Of a DNA stretch of 64,000 nucleotides, positions 36,149 to 45,221 are shown one piece after another (within the stretch, counting starts at the first letter, position 1; each line of letters starts with the position of its first letter). This DNA comes from Legionella erythra (GTDB lineage Bacteria > Pseudomonadota > Gammaproteobacteria > Legionellales > Legionellaceae). The stretch spans positions 35,956 to 99,955 of the forward strand of contig NZ_LNYA01000030.1 in the NCBI RefSeq assembly GCF_001467615.1, written 5' to 3'. Below the pieces are notes generated by a model, which worked only from the letters and a program-made list of their open reading frames with translations, made no database searches and had not been told where the DNA came from. Position numbers and translations under genes: made by a program.

Positions 36149-36204
36149 GCGTTGTTTCTGAAAGGGGGTGTTTGTAAGTATAGGTTACGGTCAAGTGCAC
36201 TTGT

Positions 36205-36249
36205 CTTATCCACAAATTCTGTGGATAAGTCTGTGCATACGCTGTAAAA
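36205..36249. repeat. 45-bp DnaA-box element, copy 2
   Basis: This copy of the 27358-27402 element differs at one base. It keeps TTATCCACA (36206-36214), TGTGGATAA (36220-36228), TGTGCATAC (36232-36240) and GCTGTAAAA. It lies in the 155-base gap between the exonuclease start and the MHS transporter stop, 9 kb from copy 1. No other feature is seen in that gap. Confidence 0.85.
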
Positions 36250-36303
36250 GCCATTGATTAGCCCGTGTTGGTGCCAATGCCCATGGATTTTACAGGTGCT
36301 TTA

Positions 36304-37620
36304 TTAAATAGTGTCATTGGTTTTAAGTAAGGATGCCGGGCTGGTTTTTGATTCAATGGCATATCGCTTTCGGATAGTCAACAGCGCAAGGGTACAGAGA
36401 GCAGCACTCAGGATTAAATAATAACTCGGGGCAATGACATGGCCCATGCTCTTGACTAAATATGTTGCAATAAGCGGCGTTACGCCACCAAAACAGGCGA
36501 AAGCCAGGTTATAAGCGATGGCAATGCCGGTATAACGCACTGAGGTGGGGAATAATTCAACCAGAAAGCTCGGATAAACCATAATGCAACTGCTTAACAG
36601 GGCGAGGATAAACAGGGCGGCAATGAGTGCCGCGGTGGTTTGATAAGCGAGGAGGGTAAACAAAAAATAACTGCCCAGCATAAACCCGACGCTGCCTATT
36701 AAAAGAACCCGCTTTCGCCCAACATGATCAGCTAACCAACAGGTAACAATCAACAGCAGCGAATAAAACATTAAATTAAGGGTGTTGAGTGCATTGGCCT
36801 GTTGTTTAGGGTAAGCCAATATGCTTGATAAATACGTGGGCATGTAAAGAAAGATTAGATTAATCATCACCGCGCCCAAGGCCGTTAAAGCCAGGCCCTG
36901 TAGAATTTGCGGCCAATAGTGAGTGATGGCTTCCACCAGGGGGATGCGAGTCTTTTTCTCCTGATTTTGAAAAGCGATAAACAGCGGGCTTTCGGTCATT
37001 TGCCGGCGAATATAAAAACTAAAAACACCGAGTAACCCTCCAATGAGAAAGGGAATACGCCACCCAAAAGCCAGAAGTTGTGAATCATTCAGGACGTGAT
37101 TTAAAAATAAACTGATGCAGGCGCCTAAAAAAATGCCGAAATTTAAAAAAGAAAAAATAATGCCACAAGCCAGAGCCTGGTGCCTGGCATTGACATGCTC
37201 ACAGGTAAAGGTCAATGCCCCCGGAATTTCGCCGCCGATGGATAATCCCTGCAACAGACGCATGGCAATCAGCAACAGGCTGGCTAAAAGGCCTATCTGC
37301 TGATAGGTCGGTAGGAGTCCAATGAAAAACGTGGGGACAGCCATCAGCATCACTGAAAAAATAAAGGTCTTTTTGCGCCCGTATTTATCGCCAAAATGAC
37401 TAAACGCAATGCCGCCCAGGGGGCGAACCACATAGCCAATGGCAAAAATGGCGTAAACGCTCATGAGTGAAGCGAGTTGATCGGTTTCAGGGAAAAAAGT
37501 TCGGCTGATGATGGGGGCAAAAATGACGTAAATGATAAAGTCGTAAAATTCAAGCGCGCCGCCTAAAGAGGCGAGCAGAATGATTTTTTTTTCCTGTGAG
37601 GAAAGCGTTAAGGCTGTCAT
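36304..37620 (-). CDS. MFS transporter, metabolite:H+ symporter (ProP-like) family
   Basis: This is a 438-residue, 12-helix protein. It has GGALEFYDFIIYVIFAPII, VRPLGGIAFSHFGDKYGRKK, LLQGLSIGGEIPGALTF and LFPTSVRYTGIAIAYN, all typical of the metabolite:H+ symporter family that includes proline/betaine and dicarboxylate carriers. Start at the ATG 37620 with AAGG upstream; a longer reading to 37653 is not supported. The substrate is unknown. Confidence 0.86.
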   Translation of the reverse strand: MTALTLSSQEKKIILLASLGGALEFYDFIIYVIFAPIISRTFFPETDQLASLMSVYAIFAIGYVVRPLGGIAFSHFGDKYGRKKTFIFSVMLMAVPTFFIGLLPTYQQIGLLASLLLIAMRLLQGLSIGGEIPGALTFTCEHVNARHQALACGIIFSFLNFGIFLGACISLFLNHVLNDSQLLAFGWRIPFLIGGLLGVFSFYIRRQMTESPLFIAFQNQEKKTRIPLVEAITHYWPQILQGLALTALGAVMINLIFLYMPTYLSSILAYPKQQANALNTLNLMFYSLLLIVTCWLADHVGRKRVLLIGSVGFMLGSYFLFTLLAYQTTAALIAALFILALLSSCIMVYPSFLVELFPTSVRYTGIAIAYNLAFACFGGVTPLIATYLVKSMGHVIAPSYYLILSAALCTLALLTIRKRYAIESKTSPASLLKTNDTI

Positions 37621-37847
37621 TGACCTTGTCCTTAAGGATGAAATGGCATGCAAAATAGCACGTTTTAGTGCGTTTAGGAATCAGACTATAAATCAATTAA
37701 ACTGGCATGCCGAATTTTACAGGTGTGGTTTTTCGTGTGAATCAAATTCTTCGAGTCCATGTTATTTCGTTATTGACAACCCCCGGATTCCATATCATTT
37801 TTTAGTCTCTGGTTTTATGGTTCGGACTGTGTGCATAAAAAAGGACA

Positions 37848-39548
37848 ATGATGATTAATCTATCGGTTAAAAAAAATGAGAATAAAATAGAGATACGGAT
37901 TGACTACCTTCGCACCCAGGGTATTTTTTTTGAAGAAAATCCTGATACGTTCAATCTGGATACGATAAACGCTAAAACAAGCAGTCTAAGCCAATTGATT
38001 GAAGAGCTCACTAGCCCATCGGCCTGGACTTTTTGCCCCATGGCCGGGCAGGCATTGGTTAAGAACCAAATCCAGTTAAAAATGGTTGAGGGCACGCTTT
38101 TCTACAGCTTGCTTAATGAGGCAGGGGACCGTGTGGATGGCTCAATCGCCAAGGATGAGTTAAAGTCCATGCTTCATGCAGACTGCAATTCTCTGTTGCC
38201 GAACGGCAATGATCTCTCGCCCCTGCAACCGCATTTTTCCCGGCTAATGAATTACATGGCGTTAAAGCATCTGGGTGGTTTTTATTTTTTCAAGGCCTTG
38301 CCCCGCCTGACTGGGGAGGCTATCAGCATGAGGTCCGTACCCGCCCAGGAATTTCTGGCGCGCCCGCTTTCTTATGATCGAAAAAACAAGGCGAAAGAAC
38401 AACCCTACACCTGGTCCACCGTCATTTATGACATCCCCACCGAGAACCCGGAAGCGGCACTGCGTTTGATTGCTTTTTTCCAGGTTTACGTCAAAACACG
38501 GGTGCATGTAGTCAGGCAGTACTCGGTGGCTGAGCGCCTGAAAGACAAAAAGTTCGGTGCTTTGGCGCCAAACCAGATTTTTGGTGATGCCAAAGCCCAG
38601 GCGGCACAACCCCCGATACAACCCATACATGCCTTCATTGAGGCGGTGCTTGAAATCATGCAACCCTTACCGCATTACGCAACCCTTTTTAAGCATTTGC
38701 AGACTGTGTATCGCTATGCCAATGATTGGGCTTTACTGTGTGAGAATGAAGACGAACTGAGGACAAGGGATTTATTAAGCGAGCGGGTGTTTAATGAGGA
38801 AGCTATTCGTTTGGTTTTAGATTTCAAAAGCCCCTCGTTTTTATACGATGAAAACCTGCCGCTTGATGTCAGGCAATCCCGATTCGACCAAATGATCATG
38901 GCTTACGAGCAGGCGGGGCTTCTCCGTGAGCTCATCTCATTTGTGGAAGGTCTAAACGGTGTGGCGGTTACCCAATTCCTTAAAGAGCGGACCCACCTCA
39001 AAAAAGCATTGGACGGTGCTGTCATTGAATGGGATTCTGAGGTGGCAAACAGTACCGAAGTCCGCTTCCTGTCGGGCTCTACCTTCAGCTTAAGTGAGGG
39101 GCGTATGCGGGTGGTCAACCATGGCGCCAATCCCTATTACCTCGTGTACAAGACGGCTGAAAACGCGGCGCTCTTAACCCCGGAAGTCAGTTTCCTGCTT
39201 AAAGAGCTATTGCTCTGTGAGGCTGAGGAAGGTGATTTTCATCAGGGCATTGTGTTTACCGAGGCCGCATCTGAACAATTAATGAATCAGGGCTTGCATT
39301 TTAATGCACAATACATCGAGCAACGGGTTGCCAAATACCGCCTTGAGCAGCAAGAGACAGCCCTTGCAAAAAATATGCTTCTGGCGCGGACGGTCTTAAG
39401 CGAGCAGGATAAACAATCCATCGCCAGTTTAAGTGCATTGGGTCTTCATGCATCCGCTACAAAAGGGAAGTCCGAGAGTAAAACCGAATGGTCCAATAGC
39501 CTTAAGTCGTCTTCGGAAGAAACGACATGCGCCTGCAAGCTCTTATAA
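37848..39548 (+). CDS. Orphan protein with C-terminal CaaX box, candidate prenylated effector
   Basis: The 566-residue protein has no signal peptide and no named domain. It ends in TTCACKLL: the last four residues, CKLL, fit a CaaX box with X = Leu, the type used by geranylgeranyltransferase I, and another Cys two residues earlier could take palmitate. The tail resembles the RhoB end CCKVL. Legionella has several host-prenylated effectors. The final ~30 residues are Ser/Thr/Lys-rich, a usual disordered linker before such a tail. Two ATGs are adjacent; 37851 is better spaced from AAGGA. Confidence 0.65.
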   Translation: MMINLSVKKNENKIEIRIDYLRTQGIFFEENPDTFNLDTINAKTSSLSQLIEELTSPSAWTFCPMAGQALVKNQIQLKMVEGTLFYSLLNEAGDRVDGSIAKDELKSMLHADCNSLLPNGNDLSPLQPHFSRLMNYMALKHLGGFYFFKALPRLTGEAISMRSVPAQEFLARPLSYDRKNKAKEQPYTWSTVIYDIPTENPEAALRLIAFFQVYVKTRVHVVRQYSVAERLKDKKFGALAPNQIFGDAKAQAAQPPIQPIHAFIEAVLEIMQPLPHYATLFKHLQTVYRYANDWALLCENEDELRTRDLLSERVFNEEAIRLVLDFKSPSFLYDENLPLDVRQSRFDQMIMAYEQAGLLRELISFVEGLNGVAVTQFLKERTHLKKALDGAVIEWDSEVANSTEVRFLSGSTFSLSEGRMRVVNHGANPYYLVYKTAENAALLTPEVSFLLKELLLCEAEEGDFHQGIVFTEAASEQLMNQGLHFNAQYIEQRVAKYRLEQQETALAKNMLLARTVLSEQDKQSIASLSALGLHASATKGKSESKTEWSNSLKSSSEETTCACKLL

Positions 39549-39566
39549 CCTGCAAGGAGAACAGGG

Positions 39567-40001
39567 ATGCCTGAATTGAAAGAAGCTTGTCTCATTGATT
39601 TGATTGCCGCGGATAAGGAAAAGGCACACATCGTTTTTGAAGACAAGGACTTTATTGCTTTCCTTGATCACCGCCCTTTATTTCCTGGCCACACGCTGCT
39701 GGCCCCAAAGCAACACTACCGCACCCTGTATGATGTGCCGCCTGTGCTTGTCGGGCCCCTGTTTTTATTGACGCAACGGCTGGGAACTGCGGTTGAAAAA
39801 GCCATGAAAGCGGCCGGCAGCTTCATTGCCATGAATAATACCATCAGTCAGAGCCTGCCTCATCTGCATGTGCACATCGTGCCGCGCAACAAACAGGATG
39901 GTCTCAAAGGTTTTTTCTGGCCCCGTACCCATTATGATGATGAAGCGCACGCCATCGCCGTTCGCGATAAAATCAGGTATTGCCTCTCTTCTGACGGATA
40001 A
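39567..40001 (+). CDS. HIT family protein
   Basis: The 144-residue protein carries the histidine triad HLHVH (99-103) and the family's DHRPLFPGHTLLAPKQH block at 34-50. HIT proteins are nucleotide hydrolases or transferases (such as AMP-lysine hydrolysis or Ap4A cleavage). AAGGAG lies 8 bases before the ATG. The 3' end overlaps the convergent MFS gene by 29 bases. Confidence 0.9.
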   Translation: MPELKEACLIDLIAADKEKAHIVFEDKDFIAFLDHRPLFPGHTLLAPKQHYRTLYDVPPVLVGPLFLLTQRLGTAVEKAMKAAGSFIAMNNTISQSLPHLHVHIVPRNKQDGLKGFFWPRTHYDDEAHAIAVRDKIRYCLSSDG

Positions 40002-41163
40002 GACTGCTGAAATGGATGATTGCAATGAAGACTGTGCCAAGCAGGAAAGGCAGGTGCAGGGAAACGGCAAGGAGAGAGCCCAGGGTAACAGCGGTAATTG
40101 CCGAAGCCATGCCATTGATACTGGTTACAATGCCCATGGCCTCCCCCTGATGCGTGGTTGTATGGGCATGTGATATAGCACCGAAATAGGCGGGGTTTAA
40201 GATCGCAAAAGCAAAAACGATGCAGAGATTGGCGATCATAAACACAGTAAGATTGCCCTGACAAAAACCTAAGCTTGCAAAGCCTGAGAATAAAAACAGC
40301 ATCGCCATGGTTTTAGCCCGATTAAGGCTGATGCGCGGGTAGAGAATTTTCTGGGTGCCGGCTAAAAAAAGCAGGTACATTAAAACCATACCGGCAAATA
40401 ATAGTCCGATGGTATAATTTGAGAAATGAAATTCAAGGATGGCAAAAGGCAGCACGGCAATATAATAAAGACCCCACACCACCTGCATTAAAAAGAATTC
40501 CATGTAAAGGGCGTTTAAGTAGTCTTTCCATTTGGTTTTGGTTTCTTCAAGGGGTGTTTTAAGGGTTTGAACCGCGATGGCAGGCACGAAGGATAAATTA
40601 ATCACGGTTATGATCAAAATCAACAAAAAAGGGGAGGCATAATAATAAAGGGGAACCTGCACTTTAAAATTGACCAGAATGCCACACAGTAAGGGACCCA
40701 GGCAAAGACCCAGCGCATTCATCATTTCGGCTACACGAAACACCTGGTGTTTCGCAAAATCCGAATGCATCAGCAAGGAAAGAATCACAGCCCGCCGGCC
40801 CGACATTAATCCATCGAGGGCGCGGCCTATAAAAAAAAGCCAGTAATTAACGTAAATCAAGCTGATAATGGATAATAGGCAGGCTACCAGGGAACCGAAA
40901 AGACAATAACCCAGGGTTTTCTTTTCGCCGGATCGATCAGAAATACCCCCCCACAGCATCCCGCCAAGAATCGCGCCAATCCCGTAAATACCCACGGCGA
41001 AGCTGTAGGCATTCAAACGCGCATAAAGGCTTTCGCCGGGCAAAAGCCCCGGCTGTTTAAGAAAAAGCGGACCCACCAGGGGAGGAACAATACTCGCACT
41101 TAAGCTGATGAGAAAAAGCATGGTATAAGCCAGATAAAACGTCCTGTATGCTGTTTTCGGCAT
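39973..41163 (-). CDS. MFS transporter (drug:H+ antiporter-like)
   Basis: The 396-residue protein has about 12 hydrophobic helices, with an MFS loop WGGISDRSGEKKTLGYCLFGS between helices 2 and 3 (cut here to a 20-residue motif) and GALDGLMSGRRA-like RALDGLMSGRRAVILS. It has no signal for a particular substrate. It follows the LpxI-like gene after 19 bases on the same strand, so the two and the orphan upstream may form one operon. A role in exporting a lipid or sugar nucleotide product is conceivable but unproven. Confidence 0.82.
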   Translation of the reverse strand: MPKTAYRTFYLAYTMLFLISLSASIVPPLVGPLFLKQPGLLPGESLYARLNAYSFAVGIYGIGAILGGMLWGGISDRSGEKKTLGYCLFGSLVACLLSIISLIYVNYWLFFIGRALDGLMSGRRAVILSLLMHSDFAKHQVFRVAEMMNALGLCLGPLLCGILVNFKVQVPLYYYASPFLLILIITVINLSFVPAIAVQTLKTPLEETKTKWKDYLNALYMEFFLMQVVWGLYYIAVLPFAILEFHFSNYTIGLLFAGMVLMYLLFLAGTQKILYPRISLNRAKTMAMLFLFSGFASLGFCQGNLTVFMIANLCIVFAFAILNPAYFGAISHAHTTTHQGEAMGIVTSINGMASAITAVTLGSLLAVSLHLPFLLGTVFIAIIHFSSLIRQKRGNT

Positions 41164-41182
41164 TGCCCGCTCATCCAGTGAA

Positions 41183-41995
41183 TTATAAACCCATAATAAA
41201 AATCCCTGCCTGATTGGCCAGTTTAAGGGTTTCCTCCTTATTAATCAGTATGGACCAACCGGCTTCTAATGCAATGCCCGCCAAATTGGCAGCGGCCACA
41301 TGCCGTATGGTGGTTTCCCCTATCACCGGCAAATCAATGCGGGTATCCTGCATGCCTTTTCTAATTTTAACCAAAACCCCTTCTTTGTGCGGTGATTTAA
41401 ATGGCTGGCAACGCTTAATCAGATTATCCGTCCCTTCTACGGCTTCAACGCCCAGCACATAGCCGTTTTCAATGATGATGGCTTGACCAATGTCCAAATC
41501 ACCTATTTTTTTTGCGAGAGTAAAGCCGAGCCGGCAGTCTTTAAGGTTTTTAATTGAGGGCTGGGTTGTGGTTAGAATACCTGCCGGTGTTATCGCTTCC
41601 GAAATAATGTTCTGAACGCCGATGACATGAAACCCCTGTGATTCGATAAAACGAACAAGACCGGCAAAATAGCTGTTGTCGCCCAAACTGGTGTTTTCAC
41701 CCAGAGCGGTTAAATCATTCTGTATTCGCATACCGCCATAATTTTCAAAAAGCAGGGTATGGTTAATTTTCCCGGCAAAAACAAGGTTTACGAAACCCGC
41801 CGCCTTCACCTGCTGGATTGTTTCATGAAGATTCGCCAGAGTAACCGTATGGTGTGCCAGGGGTAGTTTGAAATCTTCTTCCCCCGAGATTTTAACTATA
41901 AGCACTTCGATATGTTTTTTTAGGCAGGCGTTGAAAATTTCAACCGGTAAATACCCTTCACCGGCGATGAGGGCCAATTGACTGAGTTCAGGCAT
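41183..41995 (-). CDS. LpxI-family UDP-2,3-diacylglucosamine pyrophosphatase-like protein
   Basis: The 270-residue protein aligns along LpxI (DUF1009): LIAGEGYLPVEIF at the start, VFAGKINHTLLF, LGDNSYFAGLV, LDIGQAIIIENGYVLGVEAVEGTD, and MQDTRIDLPVIGETT with the presumed catalytic Asp (~221), then LEAGWSIL. LpxI replaces LpxH in alpha-proteobacteria and other groups for lipid A synthesis; gamma-proteobacteria usually use LpxH. Here it lies between an MFS gene and an orphan, with 2- and 19-base gaps, not in an lpx gene set, so it may serve another pathway. Confidence 0.82.
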   Translation of the reverse strand: MPELSQLALIAGEGYLPVEIFNACLKKHIEVLIVKISGEEDFKLPLAHHTVTLANLHETIQQVKAAGFVNLVFAGKINHTLLFENYGGMRIQNDLTALGENTSLGDNSYFAGLVRFIESQGFHVIGVQNIISEAITPAGILTTTQPSIKNLKDCRLGFTLAKKIGDLDIGQAIIIENGYVLGVEAVEGTDNLIKRCQPFKSPHKEGVLVKIRKGMQDTRIDLPVIGETTIRHVAAANLAGIALEAGWSILINKEETLKLANQAGIFIMGL

Positions 41996-41997
41996 TT

Positions 41998-42753
41998 TTA
42001 CTCCAACGTTAGCTCTTGGGAAAGAATCTTGCCTGCTATAGCCTGGCGGTTAGCCAGCCAGGCAAAAAGGGCGCGGCGATGGCTGGCGATGCTATAAATC
42101 CTCATGAGCGTGCTCGTTTTCACGGCGTCAAATTCTTTTTTGATGGCTTTGATTTCATCGTCAGAAAGGGCTTTTCTGTCGATAGACTGTATAATTCGCC
42201 TCATGATGCCAAAGCGCAAGGAGTCAAAATAAAAACAATGGTTATTCTGATAAATGGCTTCTTTAAACGTGAGGTGTTTAAATTCCTGGTCAATGGAAAC
42301 CGGAATGAAGGGGGTCTGTGTTTTATGTTTGCAATGAATGAAGGAAATGGCGTTTAGAAGAAAAAACTCTCTGGAAAGGCTGGTGACTTCCTTGTTTAAA
42401 ATAGAACAATTGATAAGCGGCAGGCCCATGCCGATGTAATTTAAAAAAATAATATCAAATATACGATCGATGTAGGCTTCAGCTTCGGTTTCACGGTGAT
42501 TCCTGAATGCGTCGTCAATGAATTTAAAATCAAATCCTGACCAGAGGCTTTTCAAGCTGTTATCCAGATACCAGACTAAATAAAAATAACCTTCCCAAGG
42601 GGATTGATAATATTTTTCCACAATAGAATCTTGAAGCTGCCGTATTTCTTTTGTTAAGGATACGGTTATCACGGGTTGAGCGGTTGGTCTTAAACAAATA
42701 CCCATTCCATTGCTGTTTAGCTCCTTAAGGATAAGTAATTCCATGGATTGCAT
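41998..42753 (-). CDS. Hypothetical protein, first gene of the LpxI-like operon
   Basis: The 251-residue protein is helical, rich in aromatic residues, without signal peptide or clear membrane span. It begins MQSMELLILKELNSNGMGI and later has SPWEGYFYLVWYLDNSLKS. No family is recognised. The TACCTGGAGG ribosome site is excellent (GGAGG 7 bases before ATG). Its stop is 2 bases from the LpxI-like start, so the two are co-translated. The 161-base gap before it (42754-42914) shows nothing further. Confidence 0.62.
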   Translation of the reverse strand: MQSMELLILKELNSNGMGICLRPTAQPVITVSLTKEIRQLQDSIVEKYYQSPWEGYFYLVWYLDNSLKSLWSGFDFKFIDDAFRNHRETEAEAYIDRIFDIIFLNYIGMGLPLINCSILNKEVTSLSREFFLLNAISFIHCKHKTQTPFIPVSIDQEFKHLTFKEAIYQNNHCFYFDSLRFGIMRRIIQSIDRKALSDDEIKAIKKEFDAVKTSTLMRIYSIASHRRALFAWLANRQAIAGKILSQELTLE

Positions 42754-42914
42754 CGGTTATCCTCCAGGTACATGGAATTTAATTATAGAACAAATAGAGC
42801 AAATATTAATCAATAATGGGTAAAAGGAAGATATTTGTTCAGGAGTCTTGCTTTAGAGCGAATCGATAGCCCCATGCGGTGACTTGTCACTCGCACGGGA
42901 AGGCATGTTAATGA

Positions 42915-45089
42915 TTAAGGATGATACGAGTCGTTATCGTCCTCGTCCTTATCCGGTGAGGGCGCTTTGGCTGGACTTGATTTGATGTGAAGGAGGGTTT
43001 TAATCTCTTTTTGAGCGTCTTTCAACAGTTCTTTAAATTTTTGCCTTATTTCCTCCACATTGTCTTTGGGCGACAGTTTGTCCAATTGGTGTTCGACTTC
43101 ATGGACGAAGTCAGACCAAATGGCTTTAATCGCTGTCTTTTTATGCGACGCGTGCGCCTCATGCGTTTCTGGGAGGGTTTGTTTGAACTTGCGGGTGATG
43201 TCAGGTTCTTTGGGCAGGGAATTGACAGGGTGGACACCGATGACTCGCGGATAATCCCCTCGGGTCTGGGTGTTGGTGTTACCGTGACTCGAAAGAGGAG
43301 CATAGTGGGGTGAAACTGGATGAGTTTCGCGCGCCGATTGGGGTTGGGTGCGACTTAAGCTGGTGTAGTGGCTATTCTGAACCTGATTTGACGGGTTTGA
43401 GGTTTGACTTGGGTGGTGATTTTGCCCAGTAGGTGAACCGGTTAAATGGTCCTGAGGTAACATGCGGCTGTAAGGCGTTTCCCCATCATTTTCTTCATTC
43501 GCCGGGGCATTGATGGGGAGGGAAGTTCTTGCATAGTGAGACGTCGGATTTGGACTCTCCGTCGGATTTTGCGGCGTCTGGTTTCCCTGATTGAGCTGGT
43601 TGGCGTAGACTTCTCTGGACAACAGATTATTATAATGTGTTTCTCCGTCATTATGGATTGCAGGGGGGGAGACTGTATGCACGGTCTGAATCCTGCCATA
43701 ATGATCCATTCCAACCACCTGCTCCATGGTCCTCGCCCCATGGCTCATACTCCGGTGTTCAGCAGTAGGCAAGGGCTTTGCTTTTTGGGCTATTTCCCGT
43801 TCGCACTGATTAATATTTCCCTGAATCACGTTTTGAATAGGCGTGTTGACTGGAATTCGATTGAGGCGTTGCAATCCGAGCAGGAAATTTTCTGGCGGGC
43901 TGCTTGTTCTGTTTGAACGTAAATGGGCGTAATAAACTTCCACGAATCGGGTAGTGCATTGTTCAAAAAGCGCCATCTCCTGCTCGCGTGCTTTTTTTAA
44001 GTCGCTTCCGTCGGGATAAAAAGTGAGCCAGGGTTCATAACAGGCGATAAAAAGCTCGACTTCTTGTTTAAGCTGTTTATCCGGGCATTTCTCGAGATAA
44101 GCCTTTACATTATTTAAATGTTGTTTCAATGCCGCGCTGTCATCTAAAAACATGCCCATCCTGTCAGCGAGAAAGTCCTTGATAGGTTGTGATTTGCCTG
44201 GTTTCATCGACAGTGATTCGTTTTCGCCGTTAAGCGGGGTGAGCATTTGGGCTAAAATGCTCATCATGGCTGTCTTTCTGGCATAATAATCCGTGAGCAG
44301 GCTGGTATTTCCTCCGGTTTTTACCACCTGTGCGTCAATAATACGAAGGGGGACTTTTTCCCGGTTAGTATAAACCCCGTTCGTTTCGCCTTCCGCGAGG
44401 ATCGATGTTAAGCCATAGTCGCTGATTTTGGGTAAAATCCTGAGCACGTTTCCCGCATTATCCCGTTCGGTTCTGATTAAAAAATTTCTTGCAGCGCTGT
44501 CCTGATGCAAAATGGACATCTGATGCAGTGTATCCTGCCCCTTGACCATACCGCAGGCAATCTGGGATAAACATACGGCAGGATTGCCCTTTAGGGCCGA
44601 GACGATGCCTGCGCCAGGAAACTCATGCGAATAGTGGGGATAAAAGGTTTTGGCAATAATGGAATATAAATCGGAGGAGAACTCGGTAACTTCGCCGCGC
44701 TCATTCTTGATATCGAGGTAGGATTCATACTCGGAGAGTATCCCTATCAGTTTGCCGTTTTCTTCCAGAGGGTAGGTTTTATTGATTACGCTTAAGTCCA
44801 GTTGACCCGATTCACTGTGTTTGGCGATTATTCTTGCGGTGGCCTCTTCATGCACGTCGGGTTCACTGAGGAGTTTTATAGCAACCAGTCCCTGGCTGTT
44901 GCACATGTGCTGATAAGCTGGATTAGAGCCATTGTAATAATAAAGTGCTACCTCACCAAATTCACCCGCGCCAAGCTGCCTGACTTTATGAAATCCTTTA
45001 GATGAGAGATCGATGGTTTCCCCGGATTGTCCCGGTAACTCAATTTCCCCTTTGGAGTGGTCATTATTTAAGGTTTCCAGCGGTGGCAT
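42915..45089 (-). CDS. Tyrosine-kinase-like protein with tyrosine-rich tail, candidate effector
   Basis: The 724-residue protein (from ATG 45089) starts with a kinase domain: glycine loop GAGEFGEVA (40-48), VAIK with K72, a catalytic loop HQDSAARN (195-202, D197, N202) and DYG (224-226). The loop H-x-D-x-A-A-R-N is the pattern of tyrosine kinases, whereas Ser/Thr kinases have HRDLKPEN. Residues ~440-620 form a low-complexity tail rich in N, P, S, T, Q and tyrosine: YNNL at 486, YARTS at 519, YSRM at 540, YTSL at 575, YAPL at 596 and YPRV at 613. A NDGET[HP]Y motif is repeated at 481 and 536 regions. The end is a charged coiled coil. It is likely a Dot/Icm substrate. Confidence 0.72.
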   Translation of the reverse strand: MPPLETLNNDHSKGEIELPGQSGETIDLSSKGFHKVRQLGAGEFGEVALYYYNGSNPAYQHMCNSQGLVAIKLLSEPDVHEEATARIIAKHSESGQLDLSVINKTYPLEENGKLIGILSEYESYLDIKNERGEVTEFSSDLYSIIAKTFYPHYSHEFPGAGIVSALKGNPAVCLSQIACGMVKGQDTLHQMSILHQDSAARNFLIRTERDNAGNVLRILPKISDYGLTSILAEGETNGVYTNREKVPLRIIDAQVVKTGGNTSLLTDYYARKTAMMSILAQMLTPLNGENESLSMKPGKSQPIKDFLADRMGMFLDDSAALKQHLNNVKAYLEKCPDKQLKQEVELFIACYEPWLTFYPDGSDLKKAREQEMALFEQCTTRFVEVYYAHLRSNRTSSPPENFLLGLQRLNRIPVNTPIQNVIQGNINQCEREIAQKAKPLPTAEHRSMSHGARTMEQVVGMDHYGRIQTVHTVSPPAIHNDGETHYNNLLSREVYANQLNQGNQTPQNPTESPNPTSHYARTSLPINAPANEENDGETPYSRMLPQDHLTGSPTGQNHHPSQTSNPSNQVQNSHYTSLSRTQPQSARETHPVSPHYAPLSSHGNTNTQTRGDYPRVIGVHPVNSLPKEPDITRKFKQTLPETHEAHASHKKTAIKAIWSDFVHEVEHQLDKLSPKDNVEEIRQKFKELLKDAQKEIKTLLHIKSSPAKAPSPDKDEDDNDSYHP

Positions 45090-45221
45090 GATCAATTACT
45101 CCTTCAATCTTTCGTATAGTATAACGCAACTGACTATTATATGAACAATATATTTTTAATTTTTTCATTATTCCGGTTATCATAGGCTTATACTTAATGA
45201 AAGTAACAAACAGGAACGATA

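Noticed and set aside
42915..45089. An ITAM-type double YxxL motif in the kinase tail
   Set aside because: The two YxxL motifs at 575 and 596 are 21 residues apart, longer than the ITAM spacing; only single docking motifs are claimed.
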